Assembly: GCF_900112265.1 (NCBI RefSeq)
Contig: NZ_FOLO01000031.1
Span: 1-62,833 of the forward strand
Direction: 5' to 3'
Source: Pseudoalteromonas denitrificans DSM 6059
GTDB taxonomy: Bacteria > Pseudomonadota > Gammaproteobacteria > Enterobacterales > Alteromonadaceae
DNA: 62,833 nt
The notes below the pieces were generated by a model, which did not search any database, was not told the DNA's origin, and saw nothing but the letters and a program-made list of their open reading frames with translations. How positions within the stretch are numbered: the first letter of the stretch is position 1; each line of letters begins with the position of its first letter. The translations under genes were made by a program, and so were the position numbers. Below, piece after piece: positions 44,419 to 54,762 of this stretch.

Positions 44419-46245
44419 TCAATCGAGATGATAAGGAATAATATTATCATCTAATTTTTTTTGCCATTGCGTTAACCAACTAGACAAACCTTCTGAATGT
44501 AAAGGCCTAGTAAATACATACCCTTGAGCACCATAACAGTTAAAAGCCCCAATAAACTCAAGCAATTGCTCCGACTCTATCCCCTCACAAATGACACGTG
44601 TTTGTAAATTATTACCCATATCAATGATGCCCCCTAATAAAGTCCGTGCATTTACATTACGACTAAGCTCTTTAATAAGGTGTTCATCTATTTTAATGTA
44701 GCTTAAAGGCAAATGAGATAAGTTCGAAAGAGATAACGGACTAGCACCCACATCATCTAAACAAATAGGAAAGCCTATCGATTTGAGCCTTTTTAACATC
44801 ATAGAACCGCTATCATCAAAATTTGTTAGAATATTTGCAGGGCATTCAATAATAATATCTTGCGTTGTTAAATTATGTTCTTTTAATATGAGATCAACTT
44901 TTTCAATAAATTCATCTTGCAATAATTCTGCACCAAATAAATTAATACTCACAGGTATTTTTATATTTTGACATTTTAATGCGAGCGCAATTTCAGCCGC
45001 TTTTTCAAATACCCATATTGCAACATCATACGCTAAACCAGCTAACCTTATTTCATTCACAAAAAAGGCGGCATTCAACACCCCTTTATCAGGATGTTTC
45101 CATCTAAGTAATAGTTCAACAAACTCAACTTTATTTGTTTCTAATACAATAATTGGGTGAAAATATAATTCAAAGGCCTCATCAAAATTCAAAGCAGCTA
45201 ATTCACCAATGATTGTTAATTGTTGCTGTTGCTCTAAAGACATGTGTGGTTGATATTGTGCAATACGCTCACCTTCATACTGAACGCTATCAATTGCTAA
45301 ATATGTATTTTCAATCAAACTTTCAATAGTTGCATTTTTGTCACCTTGAGCAAAAGAAGCTTTCAATGAAACACTATGTGAATGACCTTTTATCACAGAG
45401 GCTTGCTCCGTTGCAGCTTGAATTTGGTGAATGAGTTTTTCATGCAAATGCTGATGTTTACCATTGCCTATAATAAAAACAAAATCAACACTGCTTATAT
45501 GAGCCAGTTTTATTTTTTCATCATTTTGCTCCAACATCGTAATTAAATCATCATGGTGTAATTGATTTTTAATACGCGTTGCTACTTGCGTTAATAATAT
45601 ATCACCAAATTCATGCCCTAACCTTTGATTAATTTCAATCAAACCATCAAATTTTAACAATACAAAAAGGCACTCTTCATGCCCTTGTTTACGCCAATTA
45701 CTGAAAGCCTGCTTTAAAAGAGCACGATCTGGCAATAACAACCCTTGAGTTCCATTGTGTGTATATAGCTGACGAATATTGGTAGTTTCATTATTTTGAA
45801 AATTTAACTGTGTTATTACATTTGATTGTGAAAGTAAAAGGACGACGGAGATCAGTGAGAAACTACTTAAGGGTATAACGGAAATCCAAACTAGCGCTGA
45901 TAAGCTAACAACTAGACCCAAGATACAAAATACACCAATTTTAATTTTGACATTTTTGAATGACAGGCTACATAAATAAATAATATGTATTAGGTTCAAA
46001 GATAAAAATACAAATAAAAGCCAGATACTATCAAAACTTAAAAATAATAAAGCTGTAATTGCAGATGCTAAATTTAGTAATCTGTGAGTAATTACTTGCG
46101 TTATCTGCATACATAAAAATAATGCTAAAAACACCATTCCAGCAAAAAAACTATTTAAATGCCCAGTTACTGAAGTTGTTGATGCATACGTAATAGGTGC
46201 ATAAAAAATCATAGCTAAAATAAACAGTATGCTAAATCGATACAT
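44419..46245 (-). CDS. Membrane-bound protein with degenerate GGDEF and EAL domains
   Basis: 608 residues. Six or so membrane helices (about 5-150) precede a GGDEF-like domain (about 175-320; signature degraded to SVDF) and an EAL domain (about 335-600). In the EAL domain the motif reads VELLLRW (not EAL), yet INLFG, the Glu in IIECPA, LDDVGA, IKID, CEGIES and GAQGY remain. Cyclase activity is unlikely; phosphodiesterase activity is possible, or it binds cyclic-di-GMP as a receptor. It overlaps no other gene and ends near rraA. Confidence 0.8.
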   Translation of the reverse strand: MYRFSILFILAMIFYAPITYASTTSVTGHLNSFFAGMVFLALFLCMQITQVITHRLLNLASAITALLFLSFDSIWLLFVFLSLNLIHIIYLCSLSFKNVKIKIGVFCILGLVVSLSALVWISVIPLSSFSLISVVLLLSQSNVITQLNFQNNETTNIRQLYTHNGTQGLLLPDRALLKQAFSNWRKQGHEECLFVLLKFDGLIEINQRLGHEFGDILLTQVATRIKNQLHHDDLITMLEQNDEKIKLAHISSVDFVFIIGNGKHQHLHEKLIHQIQAATEQASVIKGHSHSVSLKASFAQGDKNATIESLIENTYLAIDSVQYEGERIAQYQPHMSLEQQQQLTIIGELAALNFDEAFELYFHPIIVLETNKVEFVELLLRWKHPDKGVLNAAFFVNEIRLAGLAYDVAIWVFEKAAEIALALKCQNIKIPVSINLFGAELLQDEFIEKVDLILKEHNLTTQDIIIECPANILTNFDDSGSMMLKRLKSIGFPICLDDVGASPLSLSNLSHLPLSYIKIDEHLIKELSRNVNARTLLGGIIDMGNNLQTRVICEGIESEQLLEFIGAFNCYGAQGYVFTRPLHSEGLSSWLTQWQKKLDDNIIPYHLD

Positions 46246-46333
46246 TCATCAGCCTCTTTATGATATTTCAGTGCCACATAAATTAACGTATTCAATGAAA
46301 ATTAAAGTAGCACATGTATTAAGGGAGTATATC

Positions 46334-47569
46334 TTAAATTACGACATTCTCACCATCAATCCACTGTTTTTCAAGTGGATTAACCCCAAACTGATAAGCA
46401 AGTTCTGCTGGATGAGTAATATCCCACAAAACCATATCAGCTCGCATTCCTTTCGCTATAATTCCCCGATCATTTAACCCTAATGCCTTGGCAGCATTTA
46501 CTGTTACACCCGCTAAAACATGTTCTGGTGTCATACTAAAAAGTGTACAACCCATATTCATCATTAACTTTAGTGAACAAACGGGAGATGTGCCCGGATT
46601 AAAATCGGTTGATATCGCTATTGGCACATTATATTGTTGTAGTAGCTTTATCGGTGGTAATTGTGTTTCCCTTAAAATATAAAATGCACCGGGTAATAAC
46701 ACTGCAACAGTACCTGAAGCAGCCATAGCTTTTACGCCTGCTTCATCCAAAAACTCGATATGATCAGCAGATAAACCTTTAAATTCAGCGACTAATTCAG
46801 CGCCTTTTAAATTAGAAAGTTGTTCCGCATGAAGTTTAACAGGTAAACCTAAAGATTTTGCTTTTTCAAATACTTTACGTGTTTGTTCATTTGAAAAACC
46901 CACACCTTCACAAAAAGCATCTACGGCATCGGCAAGACCCAGCTGCGCGACTTTAGGCATCATTTCTTCACACACTAAATCTATGTATGCATCTGGATCA
47001 TTTTTGTATTCTGGAGGTAGAGCATGTGCGCCTAAAAATGTTGTTTTAACATCAACTTTATGATGCTCACCTAGCAACTTAGCGACACGAAGCATTTTAA
47101 TTTCAGATTCTGTATCCAAACCATAACCAGATTTGATCTCAACAGTTGTTACACCTTCACTATATAACGCATTTAATCTTTTTTTAGCAGTAACAAACAG
47201 TTCTTCCTCAGAAGCTAAGCGTGTTGCTTTTACGGTTGAAACAATACCGCCCCCTTGTGCAGCGATCTCCTGATATGAAACACCTTGTAAACGCATTTCA
47301 AATTCACGCGCACGAGAACCACCAAATACTAGATGAGTATGACAATCTATCAGTCCTGGTGTTAACCACTTCCCTTTAGCTGCTACAACGGGCGTAGATA
47401 AAGTATCAAACTCAGGTAAATCCTCATATTTTCCTAACCAAGCTATTTTTCCATCTTTGAGTGCTAAAGCTGCATTTTCAATTGTGCCATAAGCTTTTGA
47501 AATTGTAGGGTCCATAGTGGCTATATTCACGTCAATTATAACTTGGTCAAACTCTTCAACTAAATTCAT
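46334..47569 (-). CDS. hutI: Imidazolonepropionase
   Basis: 411 residues of the metal-dependent amidohydrolase superfamily. It opens the imidazolone ring in histidine breakdown. Metal ligands appear in LIDCHTHLVFGGSR, VEIKSGYGLD, KLHAEQLSNL and ISTDFNPGTSP. It is divergent from hutC with 137 bp between, across a palindromic operator. No hutH or hutU is visible here, so the rest of the pathway is elsewhere. Confidence 0.95.
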   Translation of the reverse strand: MNLVEEFDQVIIDVNIATMDPTISKAYGTIENAALALKDGKIAWLGKYEDLPEFDTLSTPVVAAKGKWLTPGLIDCHTHLVFGGSRAREFEMRLQGVSYQEIAAQGGGIVSTVKATRLASEEELFVTAKKRLNALYSEGVTTVEIKSGYGLDTESEIKMLRVAKLLGEHHKVDVKTTFLGAHALPPEYKNDPDAYIDLVCEEMMPKVAQLGLADAVDAFCEGVGFSNEQTRKVFEKAKSLGLPVKLHAEQLSNLKGAELVAEFKGLSADHIEFLDEAGVKAMAASGTVAVLLPGAFYILRETQLPPIKLLQQYNVPIAISTDFNPGTSPVCSLKLMMNMGCTLFSMTPEHVLAGVTVNAAKALGLNDRGIIAKGMRADMVLWDITHPAELAYQFGVNPLEKQWIDGENVVI

Positions 47570-47614
47570 ATCAATCCAAACCCCAATAAAATTTTAAATA
47601 GTCTAACACTAGAG

Positions 47615-47628
47615 CTTGTATATACAAG
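47615..47628. promoter_or_regulatory. HutC operator between hutI and hutC
   Basis: CTTGTATATACAAG is a perfect 14-bp palindrome, one base off the CTTGTATGTACAAG-type hut operator. It is 45 bp from hutI and 92 bp from the hutC start. Urocanate is the expected inducer. Confidence 0.8.
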
Positions 47629-47706
47629 TAATGTATGTCACTTTATAATAATAGATATACTCTATTTACAATCAACTCACTTAACAAGATACAAATGGTA
47701 TTGACG

Positions 47707-48414
47707 ATGATTAAACCTAAATTTGCACAAATTAAGCGCTTTATTATCGACAAAATAAAGTCAGGTGAATGGCCTGAGCATAGCCGAATTCCATCAGAAA
47801 ACGAACTTACAGTGCAATTTTCTGTGAGCCGAATGACTGCCAGACGTGCCTTAACTGAACTATCAGATGAAGGCATTTTAACGCGTTCACAAGGTTTAGG
47901 TACTTTTGTTGCAAGCTTTAAATCACAATCATCTTTATTAGAAATTAAAAATATAGCTGATGAAGTAAAAGATCGAGGTGGTCTTTATTCTTGTACTCCT
48001 ATCATTTTAGAGTCAATTGAAGCGATCGCGCCAATTGCCATTGCCTTGGGTGTTGAGATAGACTCGGTAGTTTATCGTACTGTACTCGTTCATTTAGAAA
48101 ACGAGAAGCCAATACAGGCAGAAGAACGTTTTGTGAATCCAGAACTTGCACCTGAATATTTACAACAAAACTTTGAGCATATCACGCCACATGAATATTT
48201 ATGTCAAGCAGCACCACTTACAGAAGCAAGACATACCGTCGAAGCAGTCATACCTTCAGCTGATATATGTGAGTGGCTTACATTATATAATGAAGAACCC
48301 TGCTTACAAGTTATCCGACGAACCTGGTCAACAAAAGGCGTCGTAAGTTTTGCCCGCTTAGTATCTCCAGGTTCTAAATATCGCTTAGGCGGCCATTTAA
48401 CATTCAAAAAATAA
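47707..48414 (+). CDS. hutC: Histidine utilization repressor HutC (GntR family)
   Basis: 235 residues: N-terminal winged helix (about 5-70; PSENELTVQFSVSRMTARRA LTELSDEGILTRSQGLGTF) and a UTRA effector domain (about 95-230). I chose ATG 47707 (MIKPKFAQIKRFIIDKIKSG), the family's usual beginning; ATG 47695 and 47635 are possible. It should repress hutI and itself through the adjacent palindrome. Confidence 0.93.
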   Translation: MIKPKFAQIKRFIIDKIKSGEWPEHSRIPSENELTVQFSVSRMTARRALTELSDEGILTRSQGLGTFVASFKSQSSLLEIKNIADEVKDRGGLYSCTPIILESIEAIAPIAIALGVEIDSVVYRTVLVHLENEKPIQAEERFVNPELAPEYLQQNFEHITPHEYLCQAAPLTEARHTVEAVIPSADICEWLTLYNEEPCLQVIRRTWSTKGVVSFARLVSPGSKYRLGGHLTFKK

Positions 48415-48458
48415 ATGACTAACTTAACCTTAGCTAAAAAGATAATTTAATTTTAAAA

Positions 48459-48487
48459 ATAAAACCCTATCCTGCTATCGGTTTTTT
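48459..48487. terminator. Weak terminator between hutC and the YeeZ-like gene
   Basis: AAAACC, CTATC..GCTATC, GGTTTTTT; only six stem pairs are clear, with a T-run on the plus strand. Confidence 0.4.
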
Positions 48488-49277
48488 AGCAATTCAGTAA
48501 AGCTGTTGCTAATGATGGATAATAATACCTATAGCCCAGTTGTGTAATTTTATTGCCATCAATAATGCGATTTTCAACCTCATAATGACTAAAACTAGGT
48601 TCCATATTATTTAATAACTGACACGCTTGAGAATAAAACTTTTGTTTTGACGGATGATCAGGCGCCGTTAAATTATAAATATTATCAGCATGTTGCCAAT
48701 GATTTAATAAATATATAATGCCATAAATCGCATCTTTTTGGTGCAACATATTAACACTTGCCAGAGCACTCGCATTTAATCTTTTTCCTGCAACAAACTG
48801 ACCTGGATGACGATTCCTCCCCATTAAACCTGCAAGCCGTACCACTTTACCTTTATCACCTAATCGCAATACTAATTGCTCTGCTTGCTCTAATAGTTTT
48901 TGTTTATTCGTGACATGGCTTATTATACTTTTCTCATCAAATACTTTCATTTCACTTGGGTATATCCCCGTAGATGAGCATAATAAAAAACCTTTCATTT
49001 TTAATTTATTAGCAAGCTTTAAAGCATGCTCCAAACTCGCTACATAATTACTTTTTGGTGTGATACAAGAAACCCAATAAGCATCTTGTAAATCAATATT
49101 ATGCTTTAGCTCTAAATTTTCATTTACATAGTAAAACTGCAACTTTTGCTTTTGTGCTTCTTGCTCTGAACGTATTGTTGCTTGAGTAAATACTCCATTT
49201 TCATGCAAAATACTCATTAATTCTTTACCAAGCCAACCTGCGCCTAAAATAACAACTTTTTTAAATGTATTTTTCAT
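48486..49277 (-). CDS. YeeZ-like NAD-dependent epimerase/dehydratase family protein
   Basis: 263 residues with a Rossmann start (KVVILGAGWLGKELMSILHE) and the GFLLCSSTGIYPS motif of extended short-chain dehydrogenases. VVRLAGLMGRNRHPG and an active-site-like Tyr in GIYP are present. Substrate unknown. ATG 49277 is used; the TTG two codons upstream is unlikely. Confidence 0.8.
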   Translation of the reverse strand: MKNTFKKVVILGAGWLGKELMSILHENGVFTQATIRSEQEAQKQKLQFYYVNENLELKHNIDLQDAYWVSCITPKSNYVASLEHALKLANKLKMKGFLLCSSTGIYPSEMKVFDEKSIISHVTNKQKLLEQAEQLVLRLGDKGKVVRLAGLMGRNRHPGQFVAGKRLNASALASVNMLHQKDAIYGIIYLLNHWQHADNIYNLTAPDHPSKQKFYSQACQLLNNMEPSFSHYEVENRIIDGNKITQLGYRYYYPSLATALLNC

Positions 49278-49363
49278 TAACAATTAATCAATATAGTAGT
49301 AGTTAGATAAGATATATGATTATATTAACATTATCTATTGAATGACGAGCTGTAGTAAATATT

Positions 49364-51391
49364 ATGTTTCAGAATCTCTCTATTAGAAAAAAAATTCTCT
49401 TTTTAATTGGTGGTACTATCACCATATTATTGATAATAGCATCAACTTATTTAGTTAATCATATCGCTTCATTATCTAGAAGCTCAGTTGAAAATGAAGC
49501 TAAGAATTATCTTGAATCTCAAAAATTATCTATTGAATCATATTTCACACAATATGGACGTTTAGTTGAAACATTTGTCACCAATCCCCATTTTATTAAA
49601 TGGTTTGAAAACTATGATGATCGTACCATTGACCTTAATACTTCAGAGGGTTTTAAAGAAGTAAATCAAGATTTCATCCGTATAAGTAGCAATGACGATA
49701 ATATTCTCTCTGCTTTTTTTGGCTCTGCTAATACTGGCGTTTATTTCAGAGAAAACGCACGCACATTTGAAGCCAAAGGTGAAGATTATTACACTTATAA
49801 ACGCCCATGGTGGAAAGAAGCACTTGCATATAACAAACTCTATGTCGGTTCTCTTTCAGTTGATTTTTCAGAAGGCACAGTTTCTTCTGCCTTACAACAA
49901 CCAGTTTACAACAAATCAAACCAACTTATTGGCATTGGAGGCATAGATCTACAACTTAATAAAATTGCAGATATGATTGAAACAATTAACTTTAATGGTC
50001 AAGGTTATGGTTTTTTATTAGACGAAAAACAAAAAGTTGTACATCTTTCAAATAAAACAGCTCACAAGTTATCAATTACCGATGAAGACCCAAAAGGAAA
50101 ACAAGGTTTAGATGCACTTGATACTGCATTTCAAAATACATCTGGTTTTTCTGAATTAAACTATGCCATGAAATCAAACCTTGCAGGTAATAGTACAGTA
50201 TCATTCAAAGGCAAAGACTATTACGTTGTATATAACCGGTTACAATTAGATAAGCCTCTTTTAGATTGGTATGTTGGTTTATTAATCCCGATGAATATCA
50301 TAGAAGATCCTGTAGATAATGCTGTTTTTACTACTAGCATGAGTGTATTAATTATTTTATTAATTATAGTGGCCGTTATTTTTTGGGCAACTCAGATGAT
50401 CAGCAAACCTATCATAGAATTAACGGAAATAATGCAGGACATTGCATCTGGAGATGGGGATTTAACTAGAAAAATAGATATTCAAAGAACCGATGAAGTT
50501 GGCCAACTTGCAGAGCATATGAATAATTTCATCAGTAAATTACACGCTTTGCTATCAAGCACAGCGAAACAAGCCGAACAAGTAGGCGTAGCATCAGAAC
50601 AACTCAGTAAAGTTTCTTATGAAACAAATTCAGAAATACAGCAAGAAAAGCAACAAGTTGATAGCGTCAGCACAGCCGTCACTGAGATGGCAACTACAGT
50701 TCTAGAAATATCACGCAATGCACAAGAAACAAACACCGCTGCCGAAGAAGTCCAAAGCCTAACGAAAGTAGGCACGGGAATTTCTAATGATGCACAAACA
50801 GCGATGACAACTTTAGCTACACATATCGGAGAAGCTTCACAAATTGTATCAGGGTTGGAACAAGAATCAGGTAATATCGGAGCGGTAGTTGATGTAATCA
50901 ACTCTATTGCTGAACAAACAAATTTACTTGCTTTAAATGCAGCTATAGAAGCCGCTAGAGCGGGTGAACAAGGTCGAGGTTTTGCTGTTGTTGCCGATGA
51001 AGTTCGCTCACTTGCAAGTCGCACACAAGAATCAACCGATGATATTAGAAATATGATCACTAAGCTGCAGCAAATAGCACAACAAGCCTCAACTATGATG
51101 CAACAAGGTAAAAATCAGGCCGAAAATTCAGTAACGCAAACGCAAGATGTTTTAGACTCGCTTAAAGCGATTAGTCATTCCGTTGCGGTCGTGCAAGATC
51201 AAAGTCATCAAATTGCTACGGCAACCGAGCAACAAACTTTAGTTGCTGAAGATATTAATACAAGCCTAAATGCAATTAATGATTTAGTAAATAATACTTC
51301 TGAGCATGCAAATGAATTAGCCAGTGAAGCAAATGATTTAAATGAACTTGCTTCTGATCTTAATACGAGCGTTAATCAATTTAAACTTTAA
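49364..51391 (+). CDS. Methyl-accepting chemotaxis protein with double-Cache sensor
   Basis: 675 residues: membrane helices at about 11-33 and 324-346, a periplasmic dCache-like sensor (about 34-320; KRPWWKEAL, QPVYNKSNQLIGIGGIDL), a HAMP domain (about 347-400) and a signalling domain with EQTNLLALNAAIEAARAGEQ at its tip. The RPWW motif resembles the ligand-binding RPWY of amino-acid-type dCache sensors, so small organic ligands are plausible. It ends at a terminator shared with roxA. Confidence 0.92.
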   Translation: MFQNLSIRKKILFLIGGTITILLIIASTYLVNHIASLSRSSVENEAKNYLESQKLSIESYFTQYGRLVETFVTNPHFIKWFENYDDRTIDLNTSEGFKEVNQDFIRISSNDDNILSAFFGSANTGVYFRENARTFEAKGEDYYTYKRPWWKEALAYNKLYVGSLSVDFSEGTVSSALQQPVYNKSNQLIGIGGIDLQLNKIADMIETINFNGQGYGFLLDEKQKVVHLSNKTAHKLSITDEDPKGKQGLDALDTAFQNTSGFSELNYAMKSNLAGNSTVSFKGKDYYVVYNRLQLDKPLLDWYVGLLIPMNIIEDPVDNAVFTTSMSVLIILLIIVAVIFWATQMISKPIIELTEIMQDIASGDGDLTRKIDIQRTDEVGQLAEHMNNFISKLHALLSSTAKQAEQVGVASEQLSKVSYETNSEIQQEKQQVDSVSTAVTEMATTVLEISRNAQETNTAAEEVQSLTKVGTGISNDAQTAMTTLATHIGEASQIVSGLEQESGNIGAVVDVINSIAEQTNLLALNAAIEAARAGEQGRGFAVVADEVRSLASRTQESTDDIRNMITKLQQIAQQASTMMQQGKNQAENSVTQTQDVLDSLKAISHSVAVVQDQSHQIATATEQQTLVAEDINTSLNAINDLVNNTSEHANELASEANDLNELASDLNTSVNQFKL

Positions 51392-51401
51392 TGATGTATA
51401 C

Positions 51402-51432
51402 TCAAGACCTTGATTCATTCAAGGTCTTTATT
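51402..51432. terminator. Terminator between the chemoreceptor gene and roxA
   Basis: AAGACCTTG, ATTCATT, CAAGGTCTTTATTA; the T-run is modest. It separates convergent genes. Confidence 0.7.
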
Positions 51433-51436
51433 AACT

Positions 51437-52576
51437 TTAATCAAAATACCAATATCCTAAATTAATCCAATCTAATAATAAGTCAGTTAAATATTCATTA
51501 TTTAATATCGGATTTAGCATATCCAAAGATAAACTGTGATGATCACATAACAAATAAATAATGGATGAAAATTCAGGTGCCAATTTTATCTGTTCGCCAT
51601 TAATATAAAAAACCCCCTGTGAAACAGATCTTTCAAAATACAAACACCGTAATCCTCCCAATCGAATCAGTTCTTTTTGTTGAATATTCTCAAATAAATA
51701 TACAGTATCAAAGCTAAAAATTTCCTCAGGCAAATCAAGTTCACATTTAGATTGTGTTAAATAACAACCCGAAAATTCACTGATCAAATTATCATCTAAA
51801 GTATTAAATAGCTGATTTTTGATTAGTGAAAAATCAGTATTATCAATTACACCACTGCAAATATTTAATTTCCTATCAGGATCTTCTATTTGATCTGACG
51901 CTAATTCTTTATCAATTAAATGATCAGCCAGTGCACTATGCATCTCTTTTGCTGATGACGTACGATAACCCACTGAAAAGCTCATTGACTCTTCTATTGT
52001 CACACCTTCATGAGGAAACCTTGGTGGTATATACAAGATATCACCTGGTAATAACTCGACATCAATAATAGAGTCAAATGCTTCTGTATGTAATAACGCT
52101 GGATGCGCAGCAAACTCCTGATGCTCACCTTTATCACCGACTCGCCAACGTCGACGACCAGAACCCTGACAAATAAATACATCATAAAGGTCTATATGTG
52201 GTCCTACACCACCGCCAGGTGTTGCATAGCTCACCATGACATCATCAAATCGCCAACGAGGAATAAAATCAAAGCAGTCTACTAAATTAGATATTTCAGG
52301 CACCCAATTGTTGACAGCTTGAACAAGCAAAGACCAACCTGATTTACCTAACCTTTCATAAGTTTCAAAAGGACCAAATTCTGCATGCCAATTATCATTT
52401 TTTTGATACACAATCCGTGACTCAACTAAGTCATCACATGCTAATCCGGCTAACTCATTGGGAGTTAAAAAATCTTGAAAATCCTTAAAACCTTGTCGAA
52501 TTACTAAAGGTTGTTTTTGCCAATATAAAGCTAAGAAATCAGCTGGTGTTAATTGATTTAAATTAAGTTGAAGCAT
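51437..52576 (-). CDS. roxA: Ribosomal protein uL16 arginine 3-hydroxylase (JmjC-type cupin)
   Basis: 379 residues. This Fe(II)/2-oxoglutarate oxygenase hydroxylates an arginine of ribosomal protein L16. The iron triad is H127 and D129 in GPHIDLYD, with H189 in FPHEGVTIEESMSF. Length fits E. coli YcfD (about 373). It is monocistronic. GTAAAATAACAC-type leader sequence was not noted; the start ATG 52576 gives a family-like N-terminus (LTPADFLALYWQKQPLVIRQ). Confidence 0.92.
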   Translation of the reverse strand: MLQLNLNQLTPADFLALYWQKQPLVIRQGFKDFQDFLTPNELAGLACDDLVESRIVYQKNDNWHAEFGPFETYERLGKSGWSLLVQAVNNWVPEISNLVDCFDFIPRWRFDDVMVSYATPGGGVGPHIDLYDVFICQGSGRRRWRVGDKGEHQEFAAHPALLHTEAFDSIIDVELLPGDILYIPPRFPHEGVTIEESMSFSVGYRTSSAKEMHSALADHLIDKELASDQIEDPDRKLNICSGVIDNTDFSLIKNQLFNTLDDNLISEFSGCYLTQSKCELDLPEEIFSFDTVYLFENIQQKELIRLGGLRCLYFERSVSQGVFYINGEQIKLAPEFSSIIYLLCDHHSLSLDMLNPILNNEYLTDLLLDWINLGYWYFD

Positions 52577-52782
52577 AAATATTGCCTGATAATATTTTTA
52601 AACAGGATATCAACTCGTTTTTAACTGAAAGCTCGATAAGATCAAAAGTTCAATAACTAATTTTATAATTTATATCACAAACCTTAATTTCTTACTTTTA
52701 TTTTAACTAGGTTCATGCTTTAATCGAATACAACCAACTCATCCGACCAGTAAAATAATAAATTTCATTTGGAGAAAGCAAA

Positions 52783-54579
52783 ATGCCGGAATATAAAGCA
52801 CCACTTCGCGATACTAAGTTTATAATGCAAGAATTATTAGATTGTGAAACTCATTATGAAAAGCTTGGTTATGAAGATGCTACTCCAGATATGGTCGATG
52901 CTATCTTGACCGAAGCAAGTAAGTTCACTGAACAAGTAATTGCACCATTAAATCAAATAGGTGACCAACAAGGTTGTCACTGGAATGAAGGAGTGGTGAC
53001 CACACCTGATGGTTTTAAAGATGCTTATAATCAATACGTCGAAGGTGGCTGGCCGACTCTATCACAAGATATAGACTTTGGCGGCCAAGGTTTACCCCAC
53101 TCTTTGAATAATGCTGTTTCAGAAATGATGTCAACTGCTAATCATAGTTTTGCTATGTATCCTGGCTTAAGCCATGGCGCTATTGCAACTTTAGAAGATC
53201 ATGGTTCCGATTTACAAAAAAAAATGTTCATGCCAAATTTAGTATCTGGTGAGTGGACTGGCACAATGTGCTTAACGGAAGCACATTGTGGCACTGATTT
53301 AGGCATGTTACGTTCAAAAGCTGAACCAAATGAAGATGGTACTTATAATATTACAGGTTCAAAAATATTTATATCTGCTGGTGAACATGACTTATCCGAT
53401 AATATTATTCATATCGTCCTAGCACGCCTACCGGGAGCACCAGCTGGCGTAAAAGGTATCTCATTATTTATCGTACCTAAATTTAATGTGTCTGAAGATG
53501 GACAAAAAGAAGATAAAAACCAAGTAGCTTGTGGATCTATTGAGCATAAAATGGGGATCAACGCAAATGCCACCTGCGTAATAAACTTTGATAATGCCAA
53601 AGGTTATTTAATTGGTGAAGAAAACCGCGGTTTAAACTGCATGTTCACTTTCATGAATTCAGCACGTCTAGGTGTTGCAATGGAAGGAGTAGCAGCAGCA
53701 GAATTAGCATTTCAAGGTTCTTTAGCTTATGCAAAAGATAGATTACAAATGCGCTCGCTATCAGGTGTTAAAAACCCAGAAGGTACTGCTGATCCTATTA
53801 TAGTTCACCCAGATGTACGTCGTATGCTACTGACACAAAAATCAATTGCAGAAGGGGGTCGAGCTTTAATAAGTTATTTAGGTCAATTAGTCGATATTAC
53901 TCATGCCGAAAAAGATGAAACTCTAAAAGTAGAAGCAAATAACAAACTCGCTCTGTTAACTCCCATTGCTAAAGCATTTTTAACCGAACTTGGATTTGAA
54001 AGTGCAAGCCATGGTGTGCAAGTATATGGTGGTCATGGTTTCATCAAAGAATGGGGCATGGAACAAATTATGCGAGATACTAAAATTAGTTGCCTTTATG
54101 AAGGTACAACCGGTATTCAAGCACTCGATTTAATAGCACGTAAAGTCCTAGGTTCAAAGGGTAAATTATTAGAAGTTTTTGCTAGTGAAGTAGCTGGATT
54201 TTGCCAACACAATGCTACAGATGAAAACATGAAAGAGTTTATTGAACCTATTATGAAAAACATAGGTCAATGGCAACAATTAACACAAACGATAGGTGAT
54301 AAAGCAATGGCTAACCCAGATGAAATGGGTGCCGCATCAGTCGATTATTTAATGTTCTCAGGGTATGTAACTTTAGCGTATTTTTGGGCTCGTATGGCTA
54401 AAACAGCTCAGCAAAAGCTGGCTGAAGGCACTGATGAAACTAAATTTTATGAAGCAAAAATTAAAACTGCACGCTTTTACTTTCAACGCATGTTACCAAG
54501 AGCAAAAGGTCACGTTGCATGTATTTTAAATGGTGCAGACTCATTAATGGCACTTGATGCAGAAGATTTTACTTTTTAA
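52783..54579 (+). CDS. Acyl-CoA dehydrogenase with C-terminal extension (DmdC-like)
   Basis: 598 residues, about 200 more than simple acyl-CoA dehydrogenases. The central domain contains GTMCLTEAHCGTDLG; the catalytic base is Glu440 in CLYEGTTGIQALDL; the extra C-terminal domain (about 470-590) is of the type in FadE-like and 3-methylmercaptopropionyl-CoA dehydrogenase proteins. The exact substrate cannot be settled: a fatty acyl-CoA or the DMSP-derived thioester are both possible. TTGGAGAAAGCAAA before the ATG is a strong site. Confidence 0.88.
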   Translation: MPEYKAPLRDTKFIMQELLDCETHYEKLGYEDATPDMVDAILTEASKFTEQVIAPLNQIGDQQGCHWNEGVVTTPDGFKDAYNQYVEGGWPTLSQDIDFGGQGLPHSLNNAVSEMMSTANHSFAMYPGLSHGAIATLEDHGSDLQKKMFMPNLVSGEWTGTMCLTEAHCGTDLGMLRSKAEPNEDGTYNITGSKIFISAGEHDLSDNIIHIVLARLPGAPAGVKGISLFIVPKFNVSEDGQKEDKNQVACGSIEHKMGINANATCVINFDNAKGYLIGEENRGLNCMFTFMNSARLGVAMEGVAAAELAFQGSLAYAKDRLQMRSLSGVKNPEGTADPIIVHPDVRRMLLTQKSIAEGGRALISYLGQLVDITHAEKDETLKVEANNKLALLTPIAKAFLTELGFESASHGVQVYGGHGFIKEWGMEQIMRDTKISCLYEGTTGIQALDLIARKVLGSKGKLLEVFASEVAGFCQHNATDENMKEFIEPIMKNIGQWQQLTQTIGDKAMANPDEMGAASVDYLMFSGYVTLAYFWARMAKTAQQKLAEGTDETKFYEAKIKTARFYFQRMLPRAKGHVACILNGADSLMALDAEDFTF

Positions 54580-54762
54580 ATCCAACTTATAAAATAAAAC
54601 TAAACCCTTTGGCCAAATTAATGATTTAAATTTATTGTTTGGCCATTCATTTATTCAAACTACTTCCCAAATATTTATACAAACGTTTACATAAGCCTAG
54701 ACATCATTCCTGACAATGATTAACTTATAATCAATAACGTAACTTAATACATGGAAATTAGT

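Noticed and set aside
50617..51060. 147-codon minus-strand frame inside the second chemoreceptor gene
   Set aside because: It is a shadow of the conserved signalling hairpin; a similar shadow occurs opposite the first chemoreceptor gene.
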